From Leifsonia tongyongensis (GTDB lineage Bacteria > Actinomycetota > Actinomycetes > Actinomycetales > Microbacteriaceae), in NCBI RefSeq assembly GCF_010686705.1, contig NZ_JAAGWY010000001.1:1426001-1490000 (forward strand): a stretch of 64,000 bases of DNA. Direction: 5' to 3'. Made by a program: the position numbers and the translations under genes. Of this stretch, positions 16,791-25,590 are shown piece after piece. The notes beneath the pieces were generated by a model, which worked only from the letters and a program-made list of their open reading frames with translations, searched no databases and was not told where the DNA came from. The first letter of the stretch is position 1. Every line of letters starts with the position of its first letter.

Positions 16791-17840
16791 ATGCACGGTG
16801 AATACAAGGTCCCTGGCGGCAAGCTCGTCGTAGTCGACCTCGAGGTCGTCGGCGGCGCGATCGCCGAATTCCACCTCTCCGGGGACTTCTTCCTCGAACC
16901 CGACTCCGCTCTCGAAGCGATCGACCGGGCCGTGAACGGCCTCTCGGCTGAAGCGGATGCAGCCACGATCGCCGCCGCGGTCAAGAGCGCGCTGCCGCAG
17001 GACGCCATCCTGCTCGGGTTCTCGCCGGAGGCCGTGGCTGTCGCGATCCGCCGGTCGCTCGCCAAGGCGACCAGCTGGCGCGACTACGACTGGCAGCTCG
17101 TGCACTCGAAGGCGGTGCCGCCGGTGATGCAGATGGCACTGGATGAGGTGCTCGCGACCGCGGTCGGCGAAGGCCACCGCCAGCCCACCCTGCGCATCTG
17201 GGAATGGGATGAGCCCGCCGTCGTGATCGGCAGCTTCCAGTCGGTGAAGAACGAGGTCGATCCCGTCAACGCCGAGAAGTACGGCTTCGACGTCGTGCGC
17301 CGCATCTCGGGCGGCGGCGCCATGTTCATGGAGGCCGGGTCGGTCGTCACCTACTCGATCTATGCTCCCGCCGACCTGGTGCAGGGGATGAGCTTCGCCG
17401 ACAGCTATGCGTTCCTCGACGAGTGGGCGATCGTCGCGCTCAAGTCTCTCGGCATCGACGCGTTCTACCAGCCGCTCAACGACATCACGAGCCCTCACGG
17501 GAAGATCGGCGGCGCCGCGCAGAAGCGTCTCGGGTCGGGCGCCGTGCTGCACCACGTCACGATGAGCTACGACATGGACGGCCAGAAGATGACCGAGGTG
17601 CTGCGCATCGGCCGCGAGAAGATCAGCGACAAGGGCATCGCCAGCGCGGCTAAGCGCGTCGATCCGCTCCGCAGCCAGACGGGGCTGAGCCGCGCCGAGA
17701 TCATCGACCAGCTGAAGGCGACCTTCACCAACCTGTACGGGGCGACGCCGGGCGACATCACGCCGGAGGAGTACGCGGCCGCCGAGAAGCTCGTCGCCGA
17801 GAAGTTCGGCACCGACGCGTGGCTGTACCGGGTTCCGTAG
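16791..17840 (+). CDS. lplA: Lipoate-protein ligase family protein with N-terminal accessory domain
   Basis: 349 residues. Residues about 100-349 form the biotin/lipoate ligase catalytic fold (RRISGGGAMFMEAGS lipoate-binding motif; HGKIGGAAQKR with the catalytic Lys), which activates lipoate with ATP and transfers it to 2-oxoacid dehydrogenase or GcvH lysines. Residues 1-95 resemble the small accessory (C-terminal or LplB) domain, here placed before the catalytic domain instead of after it. The ATG at 16791 is preceded by TAGGCT and no ribosome site, so the message is probably leaderless. Confidence 0.87.
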   Translation: MHGEYKVPGGKLVVVDLEVVGGAIAEFHLSGDFFLEPDSALEAIDRAVNGLSAEADAATIAAAVKSALPQDAILLGFSPEAVAVAIRRSLAKATSWRDYDWQLVHSKAVPPVMQMALDEVLATAVGEGHRQPTLRIWEWDEPAVVIGSFQSVKNEVDPVNAEKYGFDVVRRISGGGAMFMEAGSVVTYSIYAPADLVQGMSFADSYAFLDEWAIVALKSLGIDAFYQPLNDITSPHGKIGGAAQKRLGSGAVLHHVTMSYDMDGQKMTEVLRIGREKISDKGIASAAKRVDPLRSQTGLSRAEIIDQLKATFTNLYGATPGDITPEEYAAAEKLVAEKFGTDAWLYRVP

Positions 17841-17861
17841 CGGGTTCCCGGGCTGTGGGAT

Positions 17862-18503
17862 TCAACCGGCCCGCGCATCCCGCATCCGCGCATCCTGCGC
17901 ATCCCGCGAGTTCGGCGCATCCCGCCACATCGTCGTCACCGTGGCGTCGTCGATGACGGCCTGGAAGCGGCCGATGGGGCGGAATCCCGCGCGTTCGTAG
18001 CGGTGGTCGTTGGCCGGGTTCGTCGATTCGAGGTAGGCGGGGAGCCCGTCGGCGTCGAAGGCGGCCAGGTTGTCGGCTAGCAGCTGCTGCCCGATCCCTA
18101 AGCCGCGATGGTCCGGATGCGTCGCCAGCAGGCTCAGGTACATGTGCGGCGGGCCGTCGGGGTGGCTGGTCTCGAAGCGCTCCCACAGCACGTCGTAGGC
18201 GCGGGCGTGCTCGGGCGAGAGGTTCGCGGCGATGAGCTCGTCGACCTCCTGCTGCTGTTCGGCGGTGAGGTCGCCCGCACCCGGCGGGAGCCAGACCGCG
18301 ACCGTCGATGCGTCGTCGGCCATGAACACGGTCGAATAGCGGACCGCTCCTTCGACGTAGAGCTGCCAGAACCGTCGGCAATGAGCGGTGCCGCCGTCGG
18401 CCCCCACGAGCGCCACGCCCCAGATCGGATCGTCGCGAAAGGCGAGCGTGATCGTCTCTGTGACAGCGTCGACGTCGACTGCGGTTGCAACCCGGAAGTC
18501 CAT
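17862..18503 (-). CDS. GNAT-family N-acetyltransferase
   Basis: 213-residue acetyltransferase; the acetyl-CoA loop is visible (HPDHRGLGIGQQL) and is followed by a YERAGF motif near the C-terminus. The substrate is unknown. I start at ATG 18503 (MDFRVATAVD), where the fold begins; the open frame runs 70 codons further upstream but that part is not protein-like. It converges on the ligase gene and is divergent from the small membrane protein gene. Confidence 0.85.
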   Translation of the reverse strand: MDFRVATAVDVDAVTETITLAFRDDPIWGVALVGADGGTAHCRRFWQLYVEGAVRYSTVFMADDASTVAVWLPPGAGDLTAEQQQEVDELIAANLSPEHARAYDVLWERFETSHPDGPPHMYLSLLATHPDHRGLGIGQQLLADNLAAFDADGLPAYLESTNPANDHRYERAGFRPIGRFQAVIDDATVTTMWRDAPNSRDAQDARMRDARAG

Positions 18504-18591
18504 GCCGAAACTGTACGCGCCGCCGACCGTCGACCGGCGTTCCGTGACAGCACGGAGGTGACATTCATTCAGGTCACGTACCCTTGTGCCT

Positions 18592-18864
18592 GTGAACTGG
18601 TGGATCTTCGGCTCAATCGCGGCAGCGCTCGTGCTCGGCTTCATCGCGGTGCAGCTCGGCTGGGTCGACCTCTCGAACAAGTCGAAGAAGGCCGGCGGCT
18701 CGAGCTCGAGCATCGTCGGAATCGGTGACGAAGTCTTCGCGCCGACACGTCACGAGGCCCAGGTCGAACTGGATCGGCAGACGATGCTGCCGGCCCCGGC
18801 TCCCGTCGCCGGCGACGGCGACAAAGGGATCTTCGACGGCAAGATCCGCATCGACCTGCGCTGA
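18592..18864 (+). CDS. Small membrane protein of unknown function
   Basis: 90 residues: a single transmembrane helix at the very N-terminus (about residues 3-25, WWIFGSIAAALVLGF) then a hydrophilic tail with a Ser/Lys-rich linker. The GTG at 18592 is preferred over GTG 18586 because TACCCT lies seven bases upstream of it, as for other leaderless genes here. I do not recognise a family. Confidence 0.6.
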   Translation: MNWWIFGSIAAALVLGFIAVQLGWVDLSNKSKKAGGSSSSIVGIGDEVFAPTRHEAQVELDRQTMLPAPAPVAGDGDKGIFDGKIRIDLR

Positions 18865-18943
18865 TCGTCGAAAACTGCGGGTGCCCATCCGGTCGACCCG
18901 CACTTTCTGCGTAATCGGCCCATCATCCCAGCGACTGAGCGGG

Positions 18944-19228
18944 TCAGCGACTCAGCAGGTCGCGGTACTCCGGATGCTCACGAAGCCAGTGACGCACGTA
19001 CGGGCATGACGCGACCAGGCGGCGATCGCTGTGTTCGCGCACGTCGTCGAGCGCGTACTGCACGAGGATGCTCGCCAGGCCGCCTTCCCGGTGTTCCGGG
19101 TCGATCTCCGTGTGGTAGAAATCGATCTCGTCGCCCTGAATGTGGTATTCCGTGAACCCGGCCTGCTCGTCGTCCTTGAAGATGACGTAACGGTTGAGTT
19201 CCGGTTCATTCCTGACCGTGATGCCCAT
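18944..19228 (-). CDS. Small GNAT-type acetyltransferase (YjdJ-like)
   Basis: 94-residue compact acetyltransferase domain: FTEYHIQGDEIDFYHTEID, then a CoA-loop variant (HREGGLASIL) and the CPYVRHWLREHPEY C-terminus typical of the GCN5-related YjdJ/PF14542 group. The start is ATG 19228; the longer frame overlaps the promoter of the divergent methyltransferase gene. The substrate is unknown. Confidence 0.85.
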   Translation of the reverse strand: MGITVRNEPELNRYVIFKDDEQAGFTEYHIQGDEIDFYHTEIDPEHREGGLASILVQYALDDVREHSDRRLVASCPYVRHWLREHPEYRDLLSR

Positions 19229-19265
19229 GGCACGAGCGTAGCGGGAGCGCTGCGAGAATGGGTCC

Positions 19266-20126
19266 ATGCCCGCCGCCTGGACACCCGAGTCGTCGAGCAG
19301 AGTCGTACACGCCGACAACCTCGAGGTGCTGCGCGCCCTGGATGACGCATCCTTCACGCTCATCTACCTCGACCCTCCGTTCAACACCGGCCGCAAGCAG
19401 GCGAGGCAGACGACGACGTCGGTGCGCAGCGACGGCGGCGCCGGCTCCGTGACGGGCTTCAAGGGGCAGAGCTACGAGCGGATCAAAGGCGACCTGCTGC
19501 GCTACGACGATCGTTTCGACGACTACTGGGAGTTCCTCGAACCGCGGCTGATCGAAGCCTGGCGGCTGCTGGCCGACGACGGGACCCTCTACCTGCACCT
19601 CGACTACCGGGAGGCGCACTACGCGAAAGTGCTGCTCGACGCATTGTTCGGTCGGGAGTCGTTCCTCAACGAGATCATCTGGGCCTACGACTACGGTGCG
19701 AAGTCGAAGAACCGCTGGCCGACCAAACACGACACGATCCTCGTCTATGTGAAGGACCCGGCGCGCTACTACTTCGACTCGACCGCGGTCGACCGCGAAC
19801 CGTACATGGCCCCCGGTCTCGTGACGGCGGCGAAGGCGGAGCTCGGCAAACTGCCGACGGATGTATGGTGGCACACGATCGTCTCGCCCACCGGCCGGGA
19901 GAAGACCGGCTACCCCACCCAGAAGCCGGAAGGCGTGCTGCGCCGGATCGTGCAGGCGTCCAGCCGCGAAGGCGACTGGGTGCTCGACTTCTTCGCCGGC
20001 AGCGGCACCACCGGGGCGGTGGCCGCCTCCCTCGGGCGCCGCTTCGTGCTCGTGGACCGGAACTCCGAGGCGATCGAGGTCATGCGCGAGCGTTTCGCCG
20101 CTGTTCCCGGTGTCGAGTTCGTGTGA
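19266..20126 (+). CDS. Orphan site-specific DNA methyltransferase, beta class (N6-adenine or N4-cytosine)
   Basis: 286 residues. The catalytic motif IV DPPF (near residue 36) precedes the AdoMet-binding motif I FAGSGTTG (near 251), the order that defines beta-class amino-methyltransferases. TQKPEGVLRRIV is motif X. No restriction endonuclease is nearby, so it is a solitary methylase whose mark may serve regulation, replication or repair; its target cannot be predicted. GAGAAT lies six bases before the ATG and there is no ribosome site, suggesting a leaderless message. Confidence 0.88.
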   Translation: MPAAWTPESSSRVVHADNLEVLRALDDASFTLIYLDPPFNTGRKQARQTTTSVRSDGGAGSVTGFKGQSYERIKGDLLRYDDRFDDYWEFLEPRLIEAWRLLADDGTLYLHLDYREAHYAKVLLDALFGRESFLNEIIWAYDYGAKSKNRWPTKHDTILVYVKDPARYYFDSTAVDREPYMAPGLVTAAKAELGKLPTDVWWHTIVSPTGREKTGYPTQKPEGVLRRIVQASSREGDWVLDFFAGSGTTGAVAASLGRRFVLVDRNSEAIEVMRERFAAVPGVEFV

Positions 20127-20158
20127 GCCGGTGGGCAGCCCTCACCTGAGGTGGGCGT

Positions 20159-20902
20159 TCACCTGAGGTAGGTGGCGAAGAACGCCTCGATCCGCGACCA
20201 CGCGTCGGCCGCCGCCTCCGGGTCCGGACCGATTCCGAGGATCGCGTGCATGATCGGCAGGAGGGCACGTGGACCTTCGTCCTCCTCATTCAGGAACGAA
20301 TGCCCCGCCTGGGGATACTCCTTCACGTCGTGCGGGATCCGGTTGCGGGTGAGCAGGGCGTCGAGTTTCGCCGCAGCGCCCTTCAGTGATGAGTCTCGGC
20401 CACCGTAGCTCGCGACAATCGGGCAGGCGTCGGCGAGGACCGCATCCGCATCTTTCGGGAACCGCCCGTAATTGACCGACGAGACGTCGTAGCGGGTGCC
20501 GCTCGCCAGCGCGAGCGCGAAGCCACCGCCCATGCAGAACCCGATCACGCCGACCTTGTCCGTGGTGTCAGGGCGTGCCAGGAGCATCCGGCGCGCCGCC
20601 TCGATGTCCTGGAAGGCGCGGCCGCGTCCGGCCGACAGCGCACGGAAGGTCGCAATCAGGCAGGTGCGTGCGCTGCCCTCGGAGAAGAGGTCCGGCATGA
20701 TCGCGAGGTAACCGGCCTGCGCCATCCGCTGCACCTGGCGCCGCATGTTCTCGTTGATGTCGTACGCCTCGTGAACGAGGACCACTCCCGGCCACGGCCC
20801 GTCGCCCTCAGGGACGGCCATGACACCGCGCAGGTTGGTGCTGGTTCCCTCGACATCCGACGGGATGTCGATGTCGACGACAGTCGGGACTGATGAGGTC
20901 AT
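20159..20902 (-). CDS. Dienelactone hydrolase family protein
   Basis: 247-residue alpha/beta hydrolase with a cysteine nucleophile: GFCMGGG, Asp in YGGRDSS, His in AGHSFLN, i.e. the Cys-Asp-His triad of dienelactone hydrolases. It acts on ester or lactone substrates; a role in aromatic degradation is not supported by neighbours. The start at ATG 20902 (MTSSVPTV) begins just before the fold; the upstream extension is dropped because it overlaps the divergent promoter region. Confidence 0.87.
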   Translation of the reverse strand: MTSSVPTVVDIDIPSDVEGTSTNLRGVMAVPEGDGPWPGVVLVHEAYDINENMRRQVQRMAQAGYLAIMPDLFSEGSARTCLIATFRALSAGRGRAFQDIEAARRMLLARPDTTDKVGVIGFCMGGGFALALASGTRYDVSSVNYGRFPKDADAVLADACPIVASYGGRDSSLKGAAAKLDALLTRNRIPHDVKEYPQAGHSFLNEEDEGPRALLPIMHAILGIGPDPEAAADAWSRIEAFFATYLR

Positions 20903-20982
20903 AGCTGATTCGACCACGAAAACGTGCAGCGGTGCATCCGTCGTCCAAACATTCACAGGGTTCATGTGAAAGGCTCATACAT

Positions 20983-21810
20983 ATGCGAATCGGTACGCAG
21001 CTGCGCGCTACTCCCTTTCTTCTGGGAGCCCTCGCGTCAGCTGCCGTCTTCGTCGCCGTGTACCTCGTGTTCGTGCGCAGCTACATGGGCCAGGTCGTCG
21101 ACGAACGGGCGTTCGCCGGGGCGGATGTCTGGAAAGGCAGCCTTGTCGACTTCGCGCACAGCTTTCTGAACATCCTGCCGATCGCCGCCGTGGTCGTGGC
21201 CTCCATCATGGTCATCATCATCGTCGTCGTGCGCCGGAACTGGCTGGTGTTCGTGGTCGCCGTCGCTGCTGCCGTCCTCGCGAATCTGAGCACCCAGGTG
21301 CTCAAGTACGGCATCCTCAGTCGACCCGAGAAGGGCGTCGACGTGCTCAGCAATTCGCTGCCGTCCGGGCACACGACGGTGGCCGCATCCGCTGCGCTGG
21401 TCGTCTTCCTGGTGACGAGCCCGCGGTTCCGGCCGCTCGCGGCGGTCCTCGGGTCGACGTTCTCGATCGTTACAGGGGCATCTACGCTTGTCGAGCAGTG
21501 GCACCGGCCCAGCGACGTCGTCGCCGGCCTGCTCGTGGTCTCGTTCTGGGGTTGCCTGGCCGGATGCGCGCTCGCCTGGCTGCACGTCCGCACCGCCGAA
21601 ATCCCGGTGCGCGCAAAACTCTGGCCGCTGTTCTGGGTCGCGGTGGGCCTGGCTGTGGTCGGCATCATCTCGCTGATCGTCACGTACATCTCCGCCCAGA
21701 GCGGAGGCAGCCACCTGTTCGTGGCGTACGTAGGCGGAGTCGCCGCGATGGGAGCGGTCGGCTTCGCGATCGCCGTCGCCGGCAACCGCCTCTTCGCCGC
21801 GCTTCCGTAG
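20983..21810 (+). CDS. PAP2-family membrane phosphatase
   Basis: 275-residue integral membrane phosphatase with about six helices. The three phosphatase motifs are KYGILSRP, LPSGHTT and STLVEQWHRPSDV (the general His in PSGH, the nucleophile His in WHRPSD). It likely dephosphorylates a lipid phosphate such as undecaprenyl-PP or phosphatidate; the substrate is not deducible. The hydrophobic C-terminus is followed at once by a block of palindromic repeats. Confidence 0.87.
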   Translation: MRIGTQLRATPFLLGALASAAVFVAVYLVFVRSYMGQVVDERAFAGADVWKGSLVDFAHSFLNILPIAAVVVASIMVIIIVVVRRNWLVFVVAVAAAVLANLSTQVLKYGILSRPEKGVDVLSNSLPSGHTTVAASAALVVFLVTSPRFRPLAAVLGSTFSIVTGASTLVEQWHRPSDVVAGLLVVSFWGCLAGCALAWLHVRTAEIPVRAKLWPLFWVAVGLAVVGIISLIVTYISAQSGGSHLFVAYVGGVAAMGAVGFAIAVAGNRLFAALP

Positions 21811-21820
21811 CGCGGCCCGG

Positions 21821-22160
21821 CGAGTGTCACCGGCGCAGCCGAGTGTCATGGGCAGAGAGGTGACACTCGGCGAGAAGGATGACTCTCGCGGAAGTTGCTG
21901 CCGAGTGACCGTTCCGGGCGAGTGCGACAGCTGCACCGAGCACACTCGCCCAGAACGGGCGTGCTCGCCCGGGCGGGCGGGCCGACCGCCCGGCCCGGCC
22001 CGGCGCGTGTCACCGGCGCAGCCGAGTGTCATGGGCATAGAGGTGACACTCGGCGAGAAGGACGACTCTCGCGGAAGTTGCTGCCGAGTGACCGTTCCAG
22101 GCGAGTGCGACAGCTGCAGCGAGCACACTCGCCCGGAACGGGCGCCCTCGGCCGGGCGCG
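21821..22160. repeat. Tandem duplication (183-base period) of palindromic elements
   Basis: Two copies of a unit of about 160 bases are offset by exactly 183 bases (for example GAGTGTCATGGGCA at 21841 and 22024). Each holds one hairpin built on CGAGTGTCAC and GTGACACTCG, and another in which CGTTCCGGGCGAGTG pairs with CACTCGCCCAGAACG. The copies differ at scattered bases, including paired changes. The block separates the convergent PAP2 and LacI genes and has no coding content. Confidence 0.85.
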
Positions 22161-22162
22161 TG

Positions 22163-23185
22163 TTACGTGCTCTGCCGCACGACCAGCTCGGTCGGGAGCA
22201 TCGTGACACGGTCGACGGCCGTGCCCGACATGAGCTTCACGAGCACGCGCGCCATCGTCTCGCCGAGGCCGATCGACGGCTGGTGGACCGTCGTCAGCGG
22301 CGGCGTCGCCGTCAGGCCGAAGTAGTCGTCGTCGTAGCCCACGACCGCGATGTCTTCAGGGATGCTCAGCCCGGCCTCGTGGATCGACGCGTACGCCCCG
22401 GCCGCCATCTGGTCATTGGCGGCGAACAGCCCGTCGATCGGCGCGCCACGGTCGAGCAGGCGCTTCATGGCCTCGCGCCCGGACGTCGGCGAGAAGTCGC
22501 CGTATTCGATGAGCGACTGGTCGAGGCCGTGCGCCTCCATCGCCCGCCGCCATCCGGTGAGACGGTCGAGACCGGCCGGCATGTCCTGCGGCCCCGTGAT
22601 GATGGCGATGTTGCGCCGCCCGCGGGCGATCAGGTGCTCGGTCGCCCCTGCCGCTCCAGCGACGTTGTCGACGTCGACGAAGTACGACCCCTGCTCCGCA
22701 TCGCTGACCGGCCGGCCACCGAACACGACAGGGAGCGACTGCCCCAGGTGCGCATACGAGTGGTCGCCCGAGTGGTGCGAGACGATGAGCGCGCCGTCGA
22801 CGTTGCCGCCCATCAGGTAACGGCGGGTCTTGTCGGCTTTGAACTCCGACGAGATGACCATGTTGAGGGTGTACTCGGTCTCGGCGAGCTGCAGCGCCGC
22901 GCCTTGCACGATGGATGCGAAGAACGGGTCGGCGAAGACCTTGGCCGTGGACTCGGGTACGACGAGGGCGACGACCTGGGTCCGTTTGCTCGCCAGGGAT
23001 CGCGCAGCGCGGTTGGGAACGTAGTTGAGATCGGCGATGGCTTTCGTGACCGCTTCGGTGACCTCAGGTGTGACCTTGGTCGAACCGTTGACCACGCGGG
23101 ACACGGTCGCGCGCGAAACCCCGGCCAGAGCCGCTACCGCCTCGAGCGTCGGCACTGCGTGGCTGTCGAGCTTCTCCGAGGTCAT
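22163..23185 (-). CDS. cebR: LacI-family repressor of the beta-glucoside cluster (CebR/CelR-like)
   Basis: 340 residues: HTH (VAALAGVSRATVSRVVNG, residues about 17-34) and sugar-binding domain. It is the last gene after the importer and beta-glucosidase, with GGGAGGAA before ATG 23185. The operators at 28158-28306 (TGAGAGCGCTCTCA) closely resemble the CebR/CelR consensus TGGGAGCGCTCCCA of Streptomyces and Thermobifida, so a cellobiose- or cello-oligosaccharide-responsive repressor is the best assignment (inference from operator and synteny). Confidence 0.85.
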   Translation of the reverse strand: MTSEKLDSHAVPTLEAVAALAGVSRATVSRVVNGSTKVTPEVTEAVTKAIADLNYVPNRAARSLASKRTQVVALVVPESTAKVFADPFFASIVQGAALQLAETEYTLNMVISSEFKADKTRRYLMGGNVDGALIVSHHSGDHSYAHLGQSLPVVFGGRPVSDAEQGSYFVDVDNVAGAAGATEHLIARGRRNIAIITGPQDMPAGLDRLTGWRRAMEAHGLDQSLIEYGDFSPTSGREAMKRLLDRGAPIDGLFAANDQMAAGAYASIHEAGLSIPEDIAVVGYDDDYFGLTATPPLTTVHQPSIGLGETMARVLVKLMSGTAVDRVTMLPTELVVRQST

Positions 23186-23215
23186 CTCGTGGTTCCTCCC
23201 GGTCCGGTTTCCATG

Positions 23216-24697
23216 TTAGGCGTCTGCTGGGAGGGCGCTCGCGAACCGCGCGGCCGCTGCGGTCGCCGCGTGCGCCCGCTCGATGATCGCTGCGTATTCG
23301 AGACCGCTGTCCTTCACGGTCCGCTCCTGGGTCTCGTAGTCGACGCGGATGATCCCGAAGCGCTTGTTGTAGCCCCACGCCCATTCGAAGTTGTCGAGGA
23401 GCGACCACACGAAGTATCCGCGCACATCCGCTCCCTCGGCGATCGCGTCGCCGACCGCCGCGATGTGAGCCCGAATGTACGACGCTCGCTCGGTGTCGTG
23501 AACCCGTCCGTCCGGCGAGAGCTCGTCGTCGTAGCACGCACCGTTCTCGGTGATGTACAGCGGCGGCAGGGTCGGGTAGTCCCGGCCGAGTCGCACGAGC
23601 AGACTGCGCAGGCCGTCCGGGTTGACCTCCCAGTCCATGGCGGTGCGGGGGAGCGGTCGCGGCGGAAAGCTGACGTGCTCGCTGCCGGGGAACGGTGAGC
23701 CTTTGGGCCGGTCGGTCGGCTGCAGGCCGCCGGGAGCATCCGGCTGGGGATGACCGCTGACGTTGTCGTCGTGGTAGTGGTTGACCCCGATGAAGTCGAT
23801 GGGCTGCGCGATGAGCTCGAGGTCGCCGTCTTCGATGACCTCGGAGAGCCCGAGGCCCGCAACGTCGACGAGCAGGTCTTCCGGGTACCGGCCGAGCAGG
23901 ACCGGCTCCACGAACATCCGGTTCCAGAGGGCGTCGATGCGCCGCGCCGCCTCGAGATCGACCGGGTCGGCGGGGTCGTTCGGCACCGCGTTGGTCAGGT
24001 TGAGGGTGATGCCGAACCGGAGGTCGGCCGCTTCCGCGTCGCCGGCGGCAGCACCCGAGCGCTCGCGCAGGCTCTGGATGGCGAGGCCGTGGGCGAGGTG
24101 CTGGTGATGCACGGCGGCGAGGGCTGCGCGTCCGTCGGTGCGGCCGGGCGCGTGCTCGCCGGCTCCGTACGCGATGAGGGATGAGCACAGCGGTTCGTTG
24201 AACGTCGTCCAGTGGGTGACCCGGTCGCCGAGCGCGTCGTAGACGGCCTCTGCGTAGTCACGGAACCGGTACGCCGTGTCGCGGTTCGCCCATCCGCCCC
24301 GCTCTTCGAGGGCTTGCGGCAGGTCCCAGTGGTAGAGCGTGAGCCAGGGGAGGATCCCCGCGTCGAGCAGTTCGTCGACGAGACGACTGTAGAAGTCGAG
24401 GCCAGCGGCGTTGACGTGACGATCGCCGGGCTTCACCCGCGCCCAGCTTGTGGAGAACCGGTACGAGTCGAGGCCGAGCCCTTTCATGAGGGCGACGTCT
24501 GCGGGCATCCGGTGGTAGTGGTCGACCGCGATTTCGGGCGTGTCGCCGTTCGCGACGGCTCCCGGCACGCGCGCGAAGTGGTCCCAGATCGAGTCCTCTT
24601 TGCCGTCTTCGTGGGCGGCGCCTTCGATCTGGGCGGCGGCGGTGGCCGACCCCCAGATGAAGCCGTCCGGCCACCGGTCGAGTGCGATGTCGGTCAT
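23216..24697 (-). CDS. Beta-glucosidase, GH1
   Basis: Retaining glycosidase of 493 residues, no signal peptide, so it hydrolyses imported cellobiose-type disaccharides in the cytoplasm. The GH1 landmarks are present: FIWGSATAAAQIEG at the N-terminus, acid/base Glu in TFNEP, nucleophile Glu in YITENG, and the aglycone-site LLDNFEWAWGY. The ATG at 24697 lies two bases after the permease stop. The much longer frame upstream of it is a shadow of the permease gene. Confidence 0.95.
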   Translation of the reverse strand: MTDIALDRWPDGFIWGSATAAAQIEGAAHEDGKEDSIWDHFARVPGAVANGDTPEIAVDHYHRMPADVALMKGLGLDSYRFSTSWARVKPGDRHVNAAGLDFYSRLVDELLDAGILPWLTLYHWDLPQALEERGGWANRDTAYRFRDYAEAVYDALGDRVTHWTTFNEPLCSSLIAYGAGEHAPGRTDGRAALAAVHHQHLAHGLAIQSLRERSGAAAGDAEAADLRFGITLNLTNAVPNDPADPVDLEAARRIDALWNRMFVEPVLLGRYPEDLLVDVAGLGLSEVIEDGDLELIAQPIDFIGVNHYHDDNVSGHPQPDAPGGLQPTDRPKGSPFPGSEHVSFPPRPLPRTAMDWEVNPDGLRSLLVRLGRDYPTLPPLYITENGACYDDELSPDGRVHDTERASYIRAHIAAVGDAIAEGADVRGYFVWSLLDNFEWAWGYNKRFGIIRVDYETQERTVKDSGLEYAAIIERAHAATAAAARFASALPADA

Positions 24698-24699
24698 GC

Positions 24700-25590
24700 C
24701 TAGCCTTTCACCGCGCCCGCCATGATGCCCGAGACGAGCTGTTTTCCGGCGAGGACGAAGAGGATGAGGAGGGGGATCGTGGCCATCACCGCTCCGGCGA
24801 GCACGATCGAGTAGTCGACGTATTTGGCGGATTGCAGCTGGCTCAGCGCGACCTGGAGGGTCGGGTTCTGCGGTACCACGAGCAGCGGCCAGAGGTAGTC
24901 CGTCCAGGCTGTCATGAAGGTGAACAGCCCGAGGATCGCCATCGCCGGCCGCGCTGCGGGTACGCCGACGTGCCAGAACGTGCTGATCATGTTCGCCCCG
25001 TCGACGCGAGCGGCTTCGATGAGCTCGTCGGGGATGACGTCGACGAGGTACTGCCGCATGAAGAAGACGCCGAACGCCGTGACCAGGGTCGGGATGATGA
25101 CCGCGCCGAGTGTGCCCGTCCAGCCGAACTGCTTCATCACCATGAAGAGGGGGATGATGCCGAGCTGGGTCGGGACGGCGAGGGTCGCGATGACGAAGAC
25201 GAGAAGCCCTTCGCGCCCGCGGAAGCGCAGCTTGGCGAAGGCGTAGCCCGCAAGCGTCGAGAAGAAGACGACGGACAGCGTGATCACCGACGAGACGATG
25301 ATGCTGTTGCCGAGGGCGAGCCAGAAAGGAACGGTGTCGAGCACCTGGCCGACGTTCTGCCAGAACAGGCCCCCCGGCAGCAGCGGCGGCCACGTCGCGG
25401 TCAGCACGGTGCTGGGGCTGGATCCGGCGACGAACGACCACCAGAGCGGGTAGGCGCCGCCGATGAAGACGGCGAGCAGCAGCCCGTAGGTGAGGAAGCC
25501 GGGGCGGCGATCGATGCCGAGGGCTTTGCGCCGGGGCGGGCGCGTCTTGGCGGGCGCGGCCTGTGCAGCGCGCGTGGATGCGGTGCTCAT
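24700..25590 (-). CDS. cebG: ABC transporter permease, MalG/CebG-type
   Basis: 296-residue membrane subunit with six helices and an EAA loop (DELIEAARVDGANMISTFWH), ending in the usual GIMAGAVKG. It overlaps the preceding permease gene by four bases (ATGA) and is followed within two bases by the beta-glucosidase. The CebG assignment rests on the gene order binding protein-permease-permease-GH1 and on the CebR-type operators. Confidence 0.9.
   Translation of the reverse strand: MSTASTRAAQAAPAKTRPPRRKALGIDRRPGFLTYGLLLAVFIGGAYPLWWSFVAGSSPSTVLTATWPPLLPGGLFWQNVGQVLDTVPFWLALGNSIIVSSVITLSVVFFSTLAGYAFAKLRFRGREGLLVFVIATLAVPTQLGIIPLFMVMKQFGWTGTLGAVIIPTLVTAFGVFFMRQYLVDVIPDELIEAARVDGANMISTFWHVGVPAARPAMAILGLFTFMTAWTDYLWPLLVVPQNPTLQVALSQLQSAKYVDYSIVLAGAVMATIPLLILFVLAGKQLVSGIMAGAVKG

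Noticed and set aside
21824-23698. A 624-codon plus-strand frame through the repeat block
   Set aside because: It crosses the tandem palindromic repeats and is antisense to the CebR-like gene and part of the beta-glucosidase gene.
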